NCBI GenBank assembly: GCA_023954135.1
Contig: JAMLIN010000001.1
Coordinates: forward strand, 62,001-126,000
Reading direction: 5' to 3'
DNA: 64,000 nucleotides
DNA from: Burkholderiaceae bacterium
GTDB taxonomy: Bacteria; Pseudomonadota; Gammaproteobacteria; Burkholderiales; Burkholderiaceae_E
Under the pieces are notes generated by a model. That model was not told where the DNA came from, did no database searches, and saw only the letters and a list, made by a program, of their open reading frames with translations. Of the stretch, positions 18,362 through 26,232 are shown one piece after another (position 1 is the first letter of the stretch; each line of letters begins with the position of its first letter). The position numbers were made by a program, and so were the translations under genes.

Positions 18362-19165
18362 TCAGGCGCGGCGGCGCTTGAAGGGCATGGAGGCAGTCAG
18401 ACCGCCGTCGACCGGCAAGGCCTGCCCGTTCACGTAGGAGGCCTCGTCGCTGGCGAGGAACAGCGCGGCGTAGGCGATCTCGTGGGGCAGGCCGTAGCGC
18501 AGCAGCGGATTGAGCTGGCCGAGCCGGTCGGCGCTGCCGCGCGCCCGTGCATAGTCGAACGTCGGCTTCGTCATCCCGGTCTCGATCAGGCCCGGGCAGA
18601 TCGCGTTGACCCGCACGCCCGAGCCCCAGAACGAATTGGCCGCCGTCTGCACGAGGCTGATCACGCCGGCCTTGCTCGCGCTGTAGGGATTGCCGCCGGC
18701 ATTGGCCTTGAGCCCCGCTACCGAAGCGGTGCAGATGATGGAGCCCTTGCCCTGCGCGACCATGTGGGCGCCGGCGTACTTGACGGCGAGGAAGCAGCCG
18801 ATCAGGTTGACCCGCAGCACCTTCTCCCAGAGCTCGACGGTCTGCTCGGCAAAGGGGATGTCGCCGCCGCTCACGCCGGCGTTGGCATAGACGACGTCGA
18901 GGCCGCCGAAAGCATCGATGGCCCGCTGGACGTAGGCCTGGGCGTCGGCATCGCTGCCGGTATCGGCGGTCATGGCGATCGCTTCGCCGCCCTCCCGTTT
19001 CACCAGCTCGACGGTCTCCTCGACGCCGGCGGTGTTCAGGTCGACCGCCAGCACCTGGGCGCCTTCGCTCGCGAACAGCAGCGAGCTGGCGCGTCCGATG
19101 CCGCTGCCGGCGCCGGTGACGATGGCGCGCTTGCCGGCGAGCCGGCCGTTCGAGGATGCATTCAT
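18362..19165 (-). CDS. Short-chain dehydrogenase/reductase
   Basis: Classical SDR of 267 residues. The NAD(P) motif is TGAGSGIG (about residues 18-25), the NAG motif is YANAGVSGG, and the active site is Ser in TASVAG with YSASKAG. The C-terminal [10 protein letters not shown] is typical of the FabG-like subgroup. An acidic residue after beta2 (AVDLN) favours NAD over NADP. The start at 19165 follows a GGAGACTCC-type leader; the in-frame extension to 19255 is not family-like. Substrate unknown. Divergent from the WYL regulator (120 bp apart). Confidence 0.88.
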   Translation of the reverse strand: MNASSNGRLAGKRAIVTGAGSGIGRASSLLFASEGAQVLAVDLNTAGVEETVELVKREGGEAIAMTADTGSDADAQAYVQRAIDAFGGLDVVYANAGVSGGDIPFAEQTVELWEKVLRVNLIGCFLAVKYAGAHMVAQGKGSIICTASVAGLKANAGGNPYSASKAGVISLVQTAANSFWGSGVRVNAICPGLIETGMTKPTFDYARARGSADRLGQLNPLLRYGLPHEIAYAALFLASDEASYVNGQALPVDGGLTASMPFKRRRA

Positions 19166-19285
19166 TGGAGTCTCCAGGGATGTGTGATGCGTAATGCAAC
19201 GAGATGGAATCGGCGCCGGTCCCGGCGCGGCGGGCAACCAATGTAGCAGGAACACGACCGGCCACCGCTAGAATGGCCGGCAGCG

Positions 19286-20275
19286 ATGAACCAGACCGAG
19301 CGCTACTACCGGATCGACCAGCTCGTACGCGAGCGCGGCCCGATCTCCCGCGAAGACCTGATGGCTGCGCTCGAGGTATCGCGCGCCACGATCACCCGCG
19401 ACCTCAACTACATGCGCGACCGGCTGCATGCCCCGATCGTCCACGATCGCGAAGCCGGCGGCTATCGCTTCGAGCAGGCCGGCATCGGGCCGCAGTACGA
19501 ACTGCCGGGCCTGTGGTTCAACGATCAGGAGATCCTCGCGCTGCTCACGATGCATCGCATGCTCGAGGATCTCGACACCGGCAGCCTGCTCGGGCCGCGG
19601 GTCCAGCCCATGGTCGCGCGCCTGCGCAGCCTGCTGGGCAGCACCGGCGGCGATGCCGACGAGGTCATGCGCCGGGTACGGGTGCGCCCGGCGCAGAACC
19701 GGCCGGTGCCGCCGCGCCGCTTCGAGCCGATCGGCAATGCGCTCGTCAATCGCCGCCGGCTCGAGATCGAGTACTACACCCGCTCGCGCGACGCTCGCTC
19801 GCTGCGGGAGATCTCTCCGCAGCGCCTGACCCACTACCGCAATGCCTGGTATCTCGACGCCTGGTGCCACACCACGGAATCGATGCGGGTCTTCGCGCTC
19901 GATGCGATCGAGGCCGTGCGCCTGCTCGATGCGCAGGCCCGGGAGATTGCGCCCGACGCTCTCGAGCACGAGGGCGAGGACGGCTACGGCATCTACCGCA
20001 GCGGCGAGCTGCGCGAAGCGGTCCTGCGCTTCTCGCCCGAGGCGGCGCGCTGGGTCAGCGCCGAGATCTGGCATCCGCGCCAGCAGGGCCGCCTGCTGCC
20101 CGACGGCAGCTGGGAGCTGCGCCTGCCCTTCGCGACGTCCACCGAGCTCGAGATGGACATCCTGCGCCACGGCCCCGACGTCGAGGTGCTGGCGCCGACC
20201 GACCTGCGCGAACGGGTCGCCGCGCGGCTGGCGGCGGCGCTGGCGCGCTACGGAAAGCCCGCGCAGCAGGACTGA
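19286..20275 (+). CDS. WYL-domain transcriptional regulator
   Basis: A 329-residue regulator. An N-terminal winged helix-turn-helix of the HTH_11/DeoR type (about 5-60, ISREDLMAALEVSRATITRDL) is followed by a WYL ligand-sensing domain (about 140-235, RNAWYLDAWCHTTESMRVF) and the WCX C-terminal extension. WYL domains bind single-stranded DNA, RNA or nucleotides and often govern DNA repair or defence genes. A UvrD-like helicase gene begins 72 bp downstream on the same strand, a natural candidate target. Confidence 0.9.
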   Translation: MNQTERYYRIDQLVRERGPISREDLMAALEVSRATITRDLNYMRDRLHAPIVHDREAGGYRFEQAGIGPQYELPGLWFNDQEILALLTMHRMLEDLDTGSLLGPRVQPMVARLRSLLGSTGGDADEVMRRVRVRPAQNRPVPPRRFEPIGNALVNRRRLEIEYYTRSRDARSLREISPQRLTHYRNAWYLDAWCHTTESMRVFALDAIEAVRLLDAQAREIAPDALEHEGEDGYGIYRSGELREAVLRFSPEAARWVSAEIWHPRQQGRLLPDGSWELRLPFATSTELEMDILRHGPDVEVLAPTDLRERVAARLAAALARYGKPAQQD

Positions 20276-20347
20276 TCCGGCCCCGGGCTCACGTGGCGAG
20301 CCCGGGGCCGCCGATGCTCGGCGCCTGTCCATGCGCCGGCCGCCCCG

Positions 20348-22534
20348 ATGAACGACCGTACCGATCCCGCCCTGCTCGAATCCGTTCGCGCCCTGCCCGA
20401 CTCCGATCCCGCCGCACCCGGACCCGGCGCGGCCTCGCGCTCCGGGCCGGCAACCGCATGGCTCGACGCCCTCAATCCGGCGCAACGCGCCGCCGCGAGC
20501 TGGGGCGAGCGCGGCGCCGACAGTCGCTTTCGCGCCGGCCCGCAGCTCGTCATCGCCGGCGCGGGTACCGGCAAGACGGCGATGCTCGCCCATCGCGTCG
20601 CGCATCTCGTGCTCGCCGGCGTCGCCCCCGAGCGCATCGCCCTGCTCACCTTCTCGCGACGCGCGGCGCAGGAGATGATCCGCCGCGCCGAATCCCTGGT
20701 CGGCAAGGCGCTCACCGAGCGCGCCGGCGGGCAGCGCCACATCGCGGTGCGGCTGCCCTGGGCGGGCACCTTCCACGCGATCGGGGCGCGGCTGCTGCGC
20801 GAGCATGCCGAGCACATCGGGCTCGATCCCGGCTTCGGCATCCTCGACCGGGGCGATGCCGCCGACCTGCTCGACCAGGTCCGGAACGAGCAGGGGCTGT
20901 CGTCGCAGCGGCGCCGCTTTCCGCGCAAGGAAACCTGCCTCGGCATCTATTCGTTCGCGGTCAACACCGGCTGGCCGCTCGAACGGGTCCTGCAGGAGAG
21001 CTTCCCCTGGTGCGCCGAATGGGGCGAGGAGCTCCGGGGGCTGTTTCGCGGCTACGTCGATCGCAAGCTCGCGCACGGCGTGCTCGACTACGACGACCTG
21101 CTGCTATGGTGGGACACCGCTCTGTCCGACCGGATGCTGGCCGCCAGGATCGGCGCCCGCTTCGACCATGTCCTGGTCGACGAGTACCAGGACACCAATG
21201 CCCTGCAGGCGCGCATCCTCCTCGCCATGAAGCCCGATGGCGACGGGCTGACCGTGGTCGGCGACGACGCCCAGTCGATCTACCGTTTCCGGGGCGCCGA
21301 AATCGACAACATCCTCGGCTTCCCGGCCTGCTTCGATCCGCCGGCCCGGCAGGTCACGCTCGCGACCAACTACCGCTCGCGCCAGCCGATCCTCGACCTC
21401 GCCAATGCCATCGTCGCCGAAGGGGCGCGGCAGTATCCCCGCACGCTGCGAGCGCAGCGTGGCGGCGGCGCCGGCATGCCCCGGTTCCTGACCGTGCTCG
21501 ACGACCGCGCCCAGAGCGACTGGGTGATCGACGAGATCCTCCGCCAGCGCGAAGCCGGGGTGGACCTGCGCCGGCAGGCGGTGCTGTTTCGCAGCGCCTG
21601 GCACAGCGACGGGCTCGAGATCGAGCTGATGCGGCGCAACGTCCCCTTCGTGAAATACGGCGGGCTGAAGTTCCTCGAGTCCGCCCATGTCAAGGACCTG
21701 CTCGCCGTCCTGCGCTGGGCCGACAATCCCCGCAACGGCATCGCCGCGTTCCGGACCCTGCAGCTGCTGCCCGGCATCGGCCCGGCCACGGCGCAACGGC
21801 TCTTCGAACGGGTCGCCGACGCGGGCGGTAGCTTCGATGCACTCACCGGCATCGAGGCGCCGGCAGCAGCCGGGGAAGCCTGGCCGACGCTCGTCGAATT
21901 GCTGCGCAGCCTTGCGGGGCCCGGCATCGGCTGGCCGGCGCAGATCGAGCCGGTGCGAAGCTGGTACCAGCCGGTCCTGGAAGCCCGCTTCGACGACGCC
22001 GCGGTGCGGGCCGCCGACCTCGACATGCTGGTCGCCGTCGCCGGCCAGTTCGAATCGCGCGAACGCTTCCTGACCGAGCTGACCCTCGATCCGCCACAGG
22101 CGAGCGGCGACCTCGCCGGCGACCCGCTGCTCGACGAGGACCAGCTAATCCTCTCGACAGTGCACTCGGCCAAGGGCCGCGAATGGGATGCCGTCTACCT
22201 GATCAACGTCGCCGACGGCAGCTTTCCGAACGAGTACGCCACCGGCGACCCGGCCGCCATCGAGGAGGAGCGCCGGCTGCTGTATGTGGCCGCCACCCGG
22301 GCGCGCGAGCACCTGTACCTGGTCGAGCCGTTGCGCTACAGCACCACCGGGCAGCCCCGGTACGGCGGCGACTACGTCCACGGGGCGCGCAGCCGCTTCC
22401 TGACGCCGACGGTGCTGGCATGCCTCGATGCGACCCCGCTGGCAGGGCCTGCCGATGTCGAAACCGGCGCCGCAAGATATGCGCGAGGCGGCCCGACGGT
22501 CGACGTGGCAGCGCGGCTGCGGGCGCGCTGGTGA
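20348..22534 (+). CDS. UvrD/Rep-type SF1A DNA helicase
   Basis: A 728-residue superfamily 1A helicase. Visible motifs in order are the Q-motif LNPAQRAA, Walker A IAGAGTGKT (about 73-81), motif Ia LLTFSRRAAQEM, motif II VLVDEYQDTN, motif III VVGDDAQSIYRFRGA, motif IV LATNYRS, motif V STVHSAKGREWDAVYL and motif VI LLYVAATRARE. It is longer than Rep, with extra sequence before motif I, but has no nuclease domain. It differs from the housekeeping UvrD C-terminus, so a paralogue is likely. It may be co-transcribed with the WYL regulator upstream. Confidence 0.9.
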   Translation: MNDRTDPALLESVRALPDSDPAAPGPGAASRSGPATAWLDALNPAQRAAASWGERGADSRFRAGPQLVIAGAGTGKTAMLAHRVAHLVLAGVAPERIALLTFSRRAAQEMIRRAESLVGKALTERAGGQRHIAVRLPWAGTFHAIGARLLREHAEHIGLDPGFGILDRGDAADLLDQVRNEQGLSSQRRRFPRKETCLGIYSFAVNTGWPLERVLQESFPWCAEWGEELRGLFRGYVDRKLAHGVLDYDDLLLWWDTALSDRMLAARIGARFDHVLVDEYQDTNALQARILLAMKPDGDGLTVVGDDAQSIYRFRGAEIDNILGFPACFDPPARQVTLATNYRSRQPILDLANAIVAEGARQYPRTLRAQRGGGAGMPRFLTVLDDRAQSDWVIDEILRQREAGVDLRRQAVLFRSAWHSDGLEIELMRRNVPFVKYGGLKFLESAHVKDLLAVLRWADNPRNGIAAFRTLQLLPGIGPATAQRLFERVADAGGSFDALTGIEAPAAAGEAWPTLVELLRSLAGPGIGWPAQIEPVRSWYQPVLEARFDDAAVRAADLDMLVAVAGQFESRERFLTELTLDPPQASGDLAGDPLLDEDQLILSTVHSAKGREWDAVYLINVADGSFPNEYATGDPAAIEEERRLLYVAATRAREHLYLVEPLRYSTTGQPRYGGDYVHGARSRFLTPTVLACLDATPLAGPADVETGAARYARGGPTVDVAARLRARW

Positions 22535-22554
22535 GGGTCAGCCGGCTCGCTGAC

Positions 22555-22620
22555 TTCCAATCATCATGGCCTTGACTTCCAACTATCAGGCCCCGTAGTT
22601 CCAATCGTCAGGCATCGTCA
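22555..22620. repeat. Three imperfect 22-nt tandem repeats
   Basis: The hexamer TTCCAA recurs at 22555, 22577 and 22599 with an exact 22-nt period. The following bases are also similar (TCATCATGG, CTATCAGG, TCGTCAGG). The array lies in the 121-bp gap between the convergent helicase and queuosine-transporter genes. Multiple short repeats of this kind occur at the ends of IS21-family elements, so this could be a remnant; no transposase is nearby. Confidence 0.55.
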
Positions 22621-22655
22621 CATCAGGGCGGACGCCGCCGAACGCGATCGATGCC

Positions 22656-23207
22656 TCACACCGAGGCGGCCCGCCGGCGCGCCAGCGCCCCGATCGCGAT
22701 GGCCGCCAGCAGCGACATCCAGAGCTTGCCGACCACCTGCCCGGGCAGGTATTCCAGCGAGCCGAAGGCGATGCCGAGGAACAGGGCACTGTCGACGACA
22801 GCGCCTGCCACCCCCGAGGCCAGCACCGCGCCGGCGGGATAGCGGCGGCGCAGCGGCGCATAGACGGCGAAGTCGGCGAGCTCCGACACGAGGAAGGCGG
22901 CGCCGGAGGCCAGCACCAGCGCCGGCGGCGCGAGCACGGCCGAGACGGCGGTACCCGCGAGGATCGCGGCCAGCGCCCAGCGGGCGCCGAGGCTGGCGTG
23001 GATCGCGTCGCGCAGCACCAGGGCGAGCCCGATGAGCAGCACGCCGCTGGGCGCCATCAGGCCCGGCGCGACCGGCACGAGGCAGGGGCCGTCGGGAATG
23101 CAGGTCGTGCCGACGTGCTGGATCAGCCAGTTGGCGGCGGGAATCGTCGCAATGAAGGCGGCGAGCCACAGGAAGTGCAATGGCCGGTTCGTCGGTCGAG
23201 TATTCAT
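22656..23207 (-). CDS. VUT-family transporter, probable queuosine precursor importer
   Basis: A 183-residue integral membrane protein with five to six hydrophobic segments and the family-typical region ([30 protein letters not shown]). VUT (YhhQ/COG1738) proteins import the 7-deazaguanine precursors preQ0 or preQ1. Its position 28 bp downstream of queC on the same strand supports that substrate. The start at 23207 is chosen for family length; the longer frame upstream overlaps queC. Confidence 0.85.
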   Translation of the reverse strand: MNTRPTNRPLHFLWLAAFIATIPAANWLIQHVGTTCIPDGPCLVPVAPGLMAPSGVLLIGLALVLRDAIHASLGARWALAAILAGTAVSAVLAPPALVLASGAAFLVSELADFAVYAPLRRRYPAGAVLASGVAGAVVDSALFLGIAFGSLEYLPGQVVGKLWMSLLAAIAIGALARRRAASV

Positions 23208-23235
23208 GGGATCGGATGCGGGCGGGGTCGACCGT

Positions 23236-23988
23236 TCACGGGTTCTCCAGGCCGGCCGGCGAGTCGTCGCGAGCGGCGCAGCGGAACACGCGCCAGCCGG
23301 CGGCGCGCAACTCGCAGGCCGGACATTCGGCGCAGCCATAGCCCCAGTCGTGGCGATGGACACGATCGCCGAGGTAGCAGGTATGGGTCGACTCGACGAT
23401 CAGCTCGATCAAGGGTTCGCCCCCGAGGCGGTGGGCGAGTGCCCAGGTGTCCGCCTTGTCGATCCACATCAGCGGCGTCTCGATCCGCAGCCGCGTGTCC
23501 ATGCCGAGGTTGAGCGCGACCTGCATCGCCTTGACCGTGTCGTCGCGGCAGTCCGGGTAGCCGGAAAAATCGGTCTCGCACACTCCCGCGACCAGCACGC
23601 CGAGCCCGCGGCGATAGGCGATCGCCGCGGCCATGGTGAGAAAGACCAGGTTGCGGCCCGGCACGAAGGTGTTCGGCAAGCCGGCTTCGCCCATCGCGAT
23701 CGCGCGCTCGTCGGTGAGCGCGGTATCGCTGACCTCGCCCAGCACCGCCAAGTCGAGGAGGTGGTCGGCGCCGAGGCGCAGCGCCCATTGCGGGAAGCCT
23801 TCGGCGATCGCGCGGCGCAGCGGCTCGCGGCGCTCGAGCTCGACCGCATGGCGCTGCCCGTAGGCGAAGCCGACCGTCTCGACATGCCCGAAGCGGGCAA
23901 GCGCCCACGCGAGGCAGGTGGTCGAGTCCTGCCCCCCTGAAAACAGCACCAGGGCCCTGCCGGGACTGTCGTGGTCGTTCATGCTCAT
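23236..23988 (-). CDS. queC: 7-cyano-7-deazaguanine synthase
   Basis: Converts 7-carboxy-7-deazaguanine to preQ0 with ATP and ammonia, for queuosine tRNA modification. The 250-residue protein has the PP-loop [13 protein letters not shown] near its N-terminus and four zinc-binding cysteines at the C-terminus (HTCYLG and [12 protein letters not shown]). The start could be at 23988 or two codons later; neither has a strong ribosome site. It is followed by the VUT transporter gene. No other que genes are in the window. Confidence 0.93.
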   Translation of the reverse strand: MSMNDHDSPGRALVLFSGGQDSTTCLAWALARFGHVETVGFAYGQRHAVELERREPLRRAIAEGFPQWALRLGADHLLDLAVLGEVSDTALTDERAIAMGEAGLPNTFVPGRNLVFLTMAAAIAYRRGLGVLVAGVCETDFSGYPDCRDDTVKAMQVALNLGMDTRLRIETPLMWIDKADTWALAHRLGGEPLIELIVESTHTCYLGDRVHRHDWGYGCAECPACELRAAGWRVFRCAARDDSPAGLENP

Positions 23989-24078
23989 GCGCGGATTCCG
24001 CGCATATTGTGCCTCGCCGGGGGATGTTGCGCCGCACCGTTCCATTTCCGGGACCTTGAGCCGGATTCGCTCACCTCG

Positions 24079-24099
24079 TGATGGTGCAATGCACCATCA
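24079..24099. promoter_or_regulatory. Perfect 21-bp dyad upstream of the phasin promoter
   Basis: TGATGGTGCAATGCACCATC plus a final A is a perfect palindrome with 10-bp arms. It ends 5 bp before the -35 box of the phasin promoter and shares its core TGCAATGCA with a second site at 24140-24148. This arrangement suits a repressor such as PhaR; the repressor assignment is inference. Confidence 0.55.
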
Positions 24100-24103
24100 T
24101 GGC

Positions 24104-24132
24104 TTGACATCGGCCGACATCCGCTCCACAAT
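24104..24132 (+). promoter_or_regulatory. Sigma70-type promoter of the phasin gene
   Basis: A perfect -35 box TTGACA at 24104-24109 and CACAAT at 24127-24132, separated by 17 bp. Transcription should begin near 24139, inside the second TGCAATGCA motif (24140-24148), leaving a leader of about 95 nt before the phasin ATG. Confidence 0.6.
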
Positions 24133-24233
24133 TCGATTGTGCAATGCAGCAAACCCATTCCGGGTCCTGCAGTTTCATCCGGGCGTAGGCGTCGCAGGTC
24201 GCGACATCAGCGCCCCCATACGGAGCCTGAGCC

Positions 24234-24764
24234 ATGACCAAGTCCACCCCCGATTTCACCAAGATGCAGGCCGAGCAGGTCCGCAACCTGAACACCGCCG
24301 CCACCCGCACCCTGGAAGGTTTCCAGAAGCTCGCCGAGCTCAACCTCGAGACGGCCCGCGCCTCGATGGAAGCGAGCGGCGAGCAGATCCGCGAGCTCCT
24401 GGCCGCTCGTGACGTCAAGACGCTGACCGAGCTCGTCACCAGCTACAGCAAGCCCCAGCCGGACGCCTTCAAGGCCTACGCGCAGGCGGTCTACACGATT
24501 TCCCGCGAGACCGGCAACGAGATCGCGAGCCTCGTCGAGCAGCAGGTTGCCGAAAGCCAGCAGCAGCTCTACGCCGCGGTCGAGGAACTCGCCAGCAAGG
24601 CGCCCGCTGGCAGCGAAGGCGCGGTCGCCTTCACCCGCCAGGTGCTCGCCGCATCGACCACCGCCTACGACCAGCTGAACAAGGCGGCGCGCCAGTTCAC
24701 GCAGATGGCCGACTCGGCCGTCAGCGGCGAAGCCCAGGGCGCCAGGCCGACCCGCCGCAAGTAA
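24234..24764 (+). CDS. PhaP-type phasin
   Basis: A 176-residue, helical, alanine/glutamine-rich protein of the phasin family. Phasins coat polyhydroxyalkanoate granules and control their size and number. The conserved N-terminal helix pattern (LNTAATRTLEGFQKLAELNLETARASME is the family region, about residues 18-45) and the absence of any signal peptide fit a cytosolic granule protein. The gene is monocistronic, with its own promoter, two candidate operator dyads and a strong terminator downstream. Confidence 0.92.
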   Translation: MTKSTPDFTKMQAEQVRNLNTAATRTLEGFQKLAELNLETARASMEASGEQIRELLAARDVKTLTELVTSYSKPQPDAFKAYAQAVYTISRETGNEIASLVEQQVAESQQQLYAAVEELASKAPAGSEGAVAFTRQVLAASTTAYDQLNKAARQFTQMADSAVSGEAQGARPTRRK

Positions 24765-24802
24765 TGCAGCCTGGCCGGCACACGGCCGTACAGGACGGAA
24801 AG

Positions 24803-24841
24803 AACGCGCCGGCATGATGCCGGCGCGTTTGCATTTCTTGC
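24803..24841 (+). terminator. Intrinsic terminator of the phasin gene
   Basis: AACGCGCCGGCAT at 24803-24815 pairs perfectly with 24817-24829. The run TTTGCATTTCTTG follows. A stem of up to 13 bp next to a T-rich tract, 39 bp after the phasin stop, is a classical rho-independent terminator. Confidence 0.85.
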
Positions 24842-24986
24842 TTCGCCCAGCGCGAGTTGGCTCTTCGCCTGCTTGAGCCGCTCGGCCAGACGTTCGATCG
24901 CCGGTCGATCACATGCGATCAGCTGTACGGCAGCCACGCCTTGCGCTGATGCAAACAGGTGGTCGAACGAGCCCCGGCTGCATGGG
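24842..24986. other. Gap between phasin terminator and PIN toxin gene
   Basis: No gene or strong structure is supported here. On the minus strand a short stretch has a helical, coding-like look (a DRPAIERLAERLKQAKSQLALG-type segment) but no start codon or ribosome site, so it may be a decayed gene end. Confidence 0.3.
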
Positions 24987-25418
24987 TCAGTCCGCAAGCA
25001 GCAGGTTCCGAAACGGCGCCCGCTGCTTCCAGCGATACGTCTCGAAGTCGCGGCGATCGGTGGACAGGATGTCGCCGCAACCGAGTGTTTCGGCGAGCAC
25101 CACCAGCGAGGCATCGGCCAGGTCCATCGGCAAGGACTCGTAACGCAGCATCAGCGAGTGGATCCGCGCGGCCTGCCCGGCGTTCAGGTCATGGACGTCG
25201 AAGCCGCCCCTGAGCCAGCTTTCGATGAAGCGCTGTTGCGTGGCGCTACCGCCCCTGCGCAGCAGGATGTGGCACGTTTCGGTGAGCACCGGCCAGGTGG
25301 TGACGAGGCGGCGCTCCAGGACGCCGAGGACTTCGACCGCCCGTGCATGGTGTGCGTCGCTGCGGTTGGCGAGCGCGACCCAGAAGCCGGTGTCAGCGAT
25401 GAGGGGTGAGCTTGTCAT
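24987..25418 (-). CDS. PIN-domain (VapC-like) toxin
   Basis: A 143-residue PIN-domain ribonuclease. The acidic active-site residues are visible: Asp9 in LIADTGFW, Glu47 in LTETCH, Asp99/Asp102 in MDLADASL and Asp121 in STDRRDF. VapC-type toxins cut tRNA or rRNA and need a partner antitoxin. The gene overlaps the upstream CopG-like antitoxin gene by 26 bp, the usual layout, so translation is probably coupled. Confidence 0.87.
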   Translation of the reverse strand: MTSSPLIADTGFWVALANRSDAHHARAVEVLGVLERRLVTTWPVLTETCHILLRRGGSATQQRFIESWLRGGFDVHDLNAGQAARIHSLMLRYESLPMDLADASLVVLAETLGCGDILSTDRRDFETYRWKQRAPFRNLLLAD

Positions 25419-25656
25419 CGAGCGCTTCGGCGAACTCGTCCTTCACCCGCTCGGAAAGCGACGGCGGGCCCTCGAAGAGTCCGGCCAGCGAAAGCAGTTC
25501 CCGGTTTCCGGCCAGCGATTCGGCTCGAAGTTTCTGGTCATAGATATCGAGCGCCTCGGTGATGAGTTGCGTGACGCTCTTGCCGGTGGCTGCCTGGATG
25601 CGTTCGAGCCTGGCTCGCGTTTCATCGTCGAGTCGCGCACTGATGCGGGCGGTCAT
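25393..25656 (-). CDS. Ribbon-helix-helix (CopG-family) antitoxin
   Basis: An 87-residue protein. It starts with the ribbon-helix-helix fold (TARISARLDDETRARLERIQ, then SVTQLITEALDIY), the DNA-binding module of CopG/RelB-type antitoxins. The C-terminal half, rich in acidic residues, should wrap the PIN toxin encoded immediately downstream. Such antitoxins repress their own promoter; two inverted repeats lie within 70 bp upstream of the start. Confidence 0.85.
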   Translation of the reverse strand: MTARISARLDDETRARLERIQAATGKSVTQLITEALDIYDQKLRAESLAGNRELLSLAGLFEGPPSLSERVKDEFAEALDDKLTPHR

Positions 25657-25685
25657 GGGCGGATCTCCCGCCGGAGTCGATACCG

Positions 25686-25726
25686 GCGTATAGCATAAGT
25701 ATACGCTTGTCTGACGGCGTCAGACA
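25686..25726 (-). promoter_or_regulatory. Two inverted repeats upstream of the toxin-antitoxin operon
   Basis: GCGTATA and TATACGC flank 7 bp at 25686-25706, and TGTCTGACG/CGTCAGACA flank one base at 25708-25726. The minus strand of the first dyad contains TATACT and TATGCT, either of which could be a -10 box. Autoregulatory operators of RHH antitoxins usually look like this; assignment is by position. Confidence 0.45.
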
Positions 25727-25770
25727 GCTCGATATGATGCTTCGTCATCAGCCGCTTGATCGAGTGGGTG

Positions 25771-26232
25771 TCATTCGCTCGCTTCGCGGGCGCGCCTCTG
25801 CGCGGCGACATAGTCGCCATGAGCGACGTGCAGCAGGTCGGCGATCCGGCGCATGAGGTGACGCTCGTGCGCGCTGATCTCGCCGTCGGCGTAGGCCACC
25901 TGCCACATCATCTCGATGACGCGGATCTTCTCCTGCGCGTCGTAGTGCCGGTTCACCAGCGAGGTGAACTGGAAGTAGTCGTTGGCCTGGCGTGATTCCT
26001 CGTCGGCCAGGGCGACGAGCTCGATCGCTTCGGCTTCGCTCAGGTCGCCATGCGCGCGCAGGGCCGCAAGCACCCGTTCACGCTCGCGATCGTCGAGATC
26101 GACGTCGCTGCGCATGATCTCGACGAGCAGAGCCGCGGTGGCGAGCAGCAGGCGGTGCTCGTCGGCTGCCCGTGGCGCGGCCTCGTCGCGCGCGAGCCGC
26201 TGGCTGAAGAATCGTGCGATGGATTCGATCAT
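25771..26232 (-). CDS. TerB-like protein
   Basis: A 153-residue all-helical protein of the TerB family. Two similar acidic helix-turn segments are visible (LVEIMRSDVDLDDRERERV at about 36-54 and VAYADGEISAHERHLM at about 112-127), the presumed metal-binding sites. TerB belongs to tellurite-resistance and phage-resistance complexes and is often linked to helicases and nucleases. Its ATG overlaps the stop of the upstream NERD-helicase gene (ATGA), implying co-translation and perhaps a physical partnership. Confidence 0.85.
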   Translation of the reverse strand: MIESIARFFSQRLARDEAAPRAADEHRLLLATAALLVEIMRSDVDLDDRERERVLAALRAHGDLSEAEAIELVALADEESRQANDYFQFTSLVNRHYDAQEKIRVIEMMWQVAYADGEISAHERHLMRRIADLLHVAHGDYVAAQRRAREASE

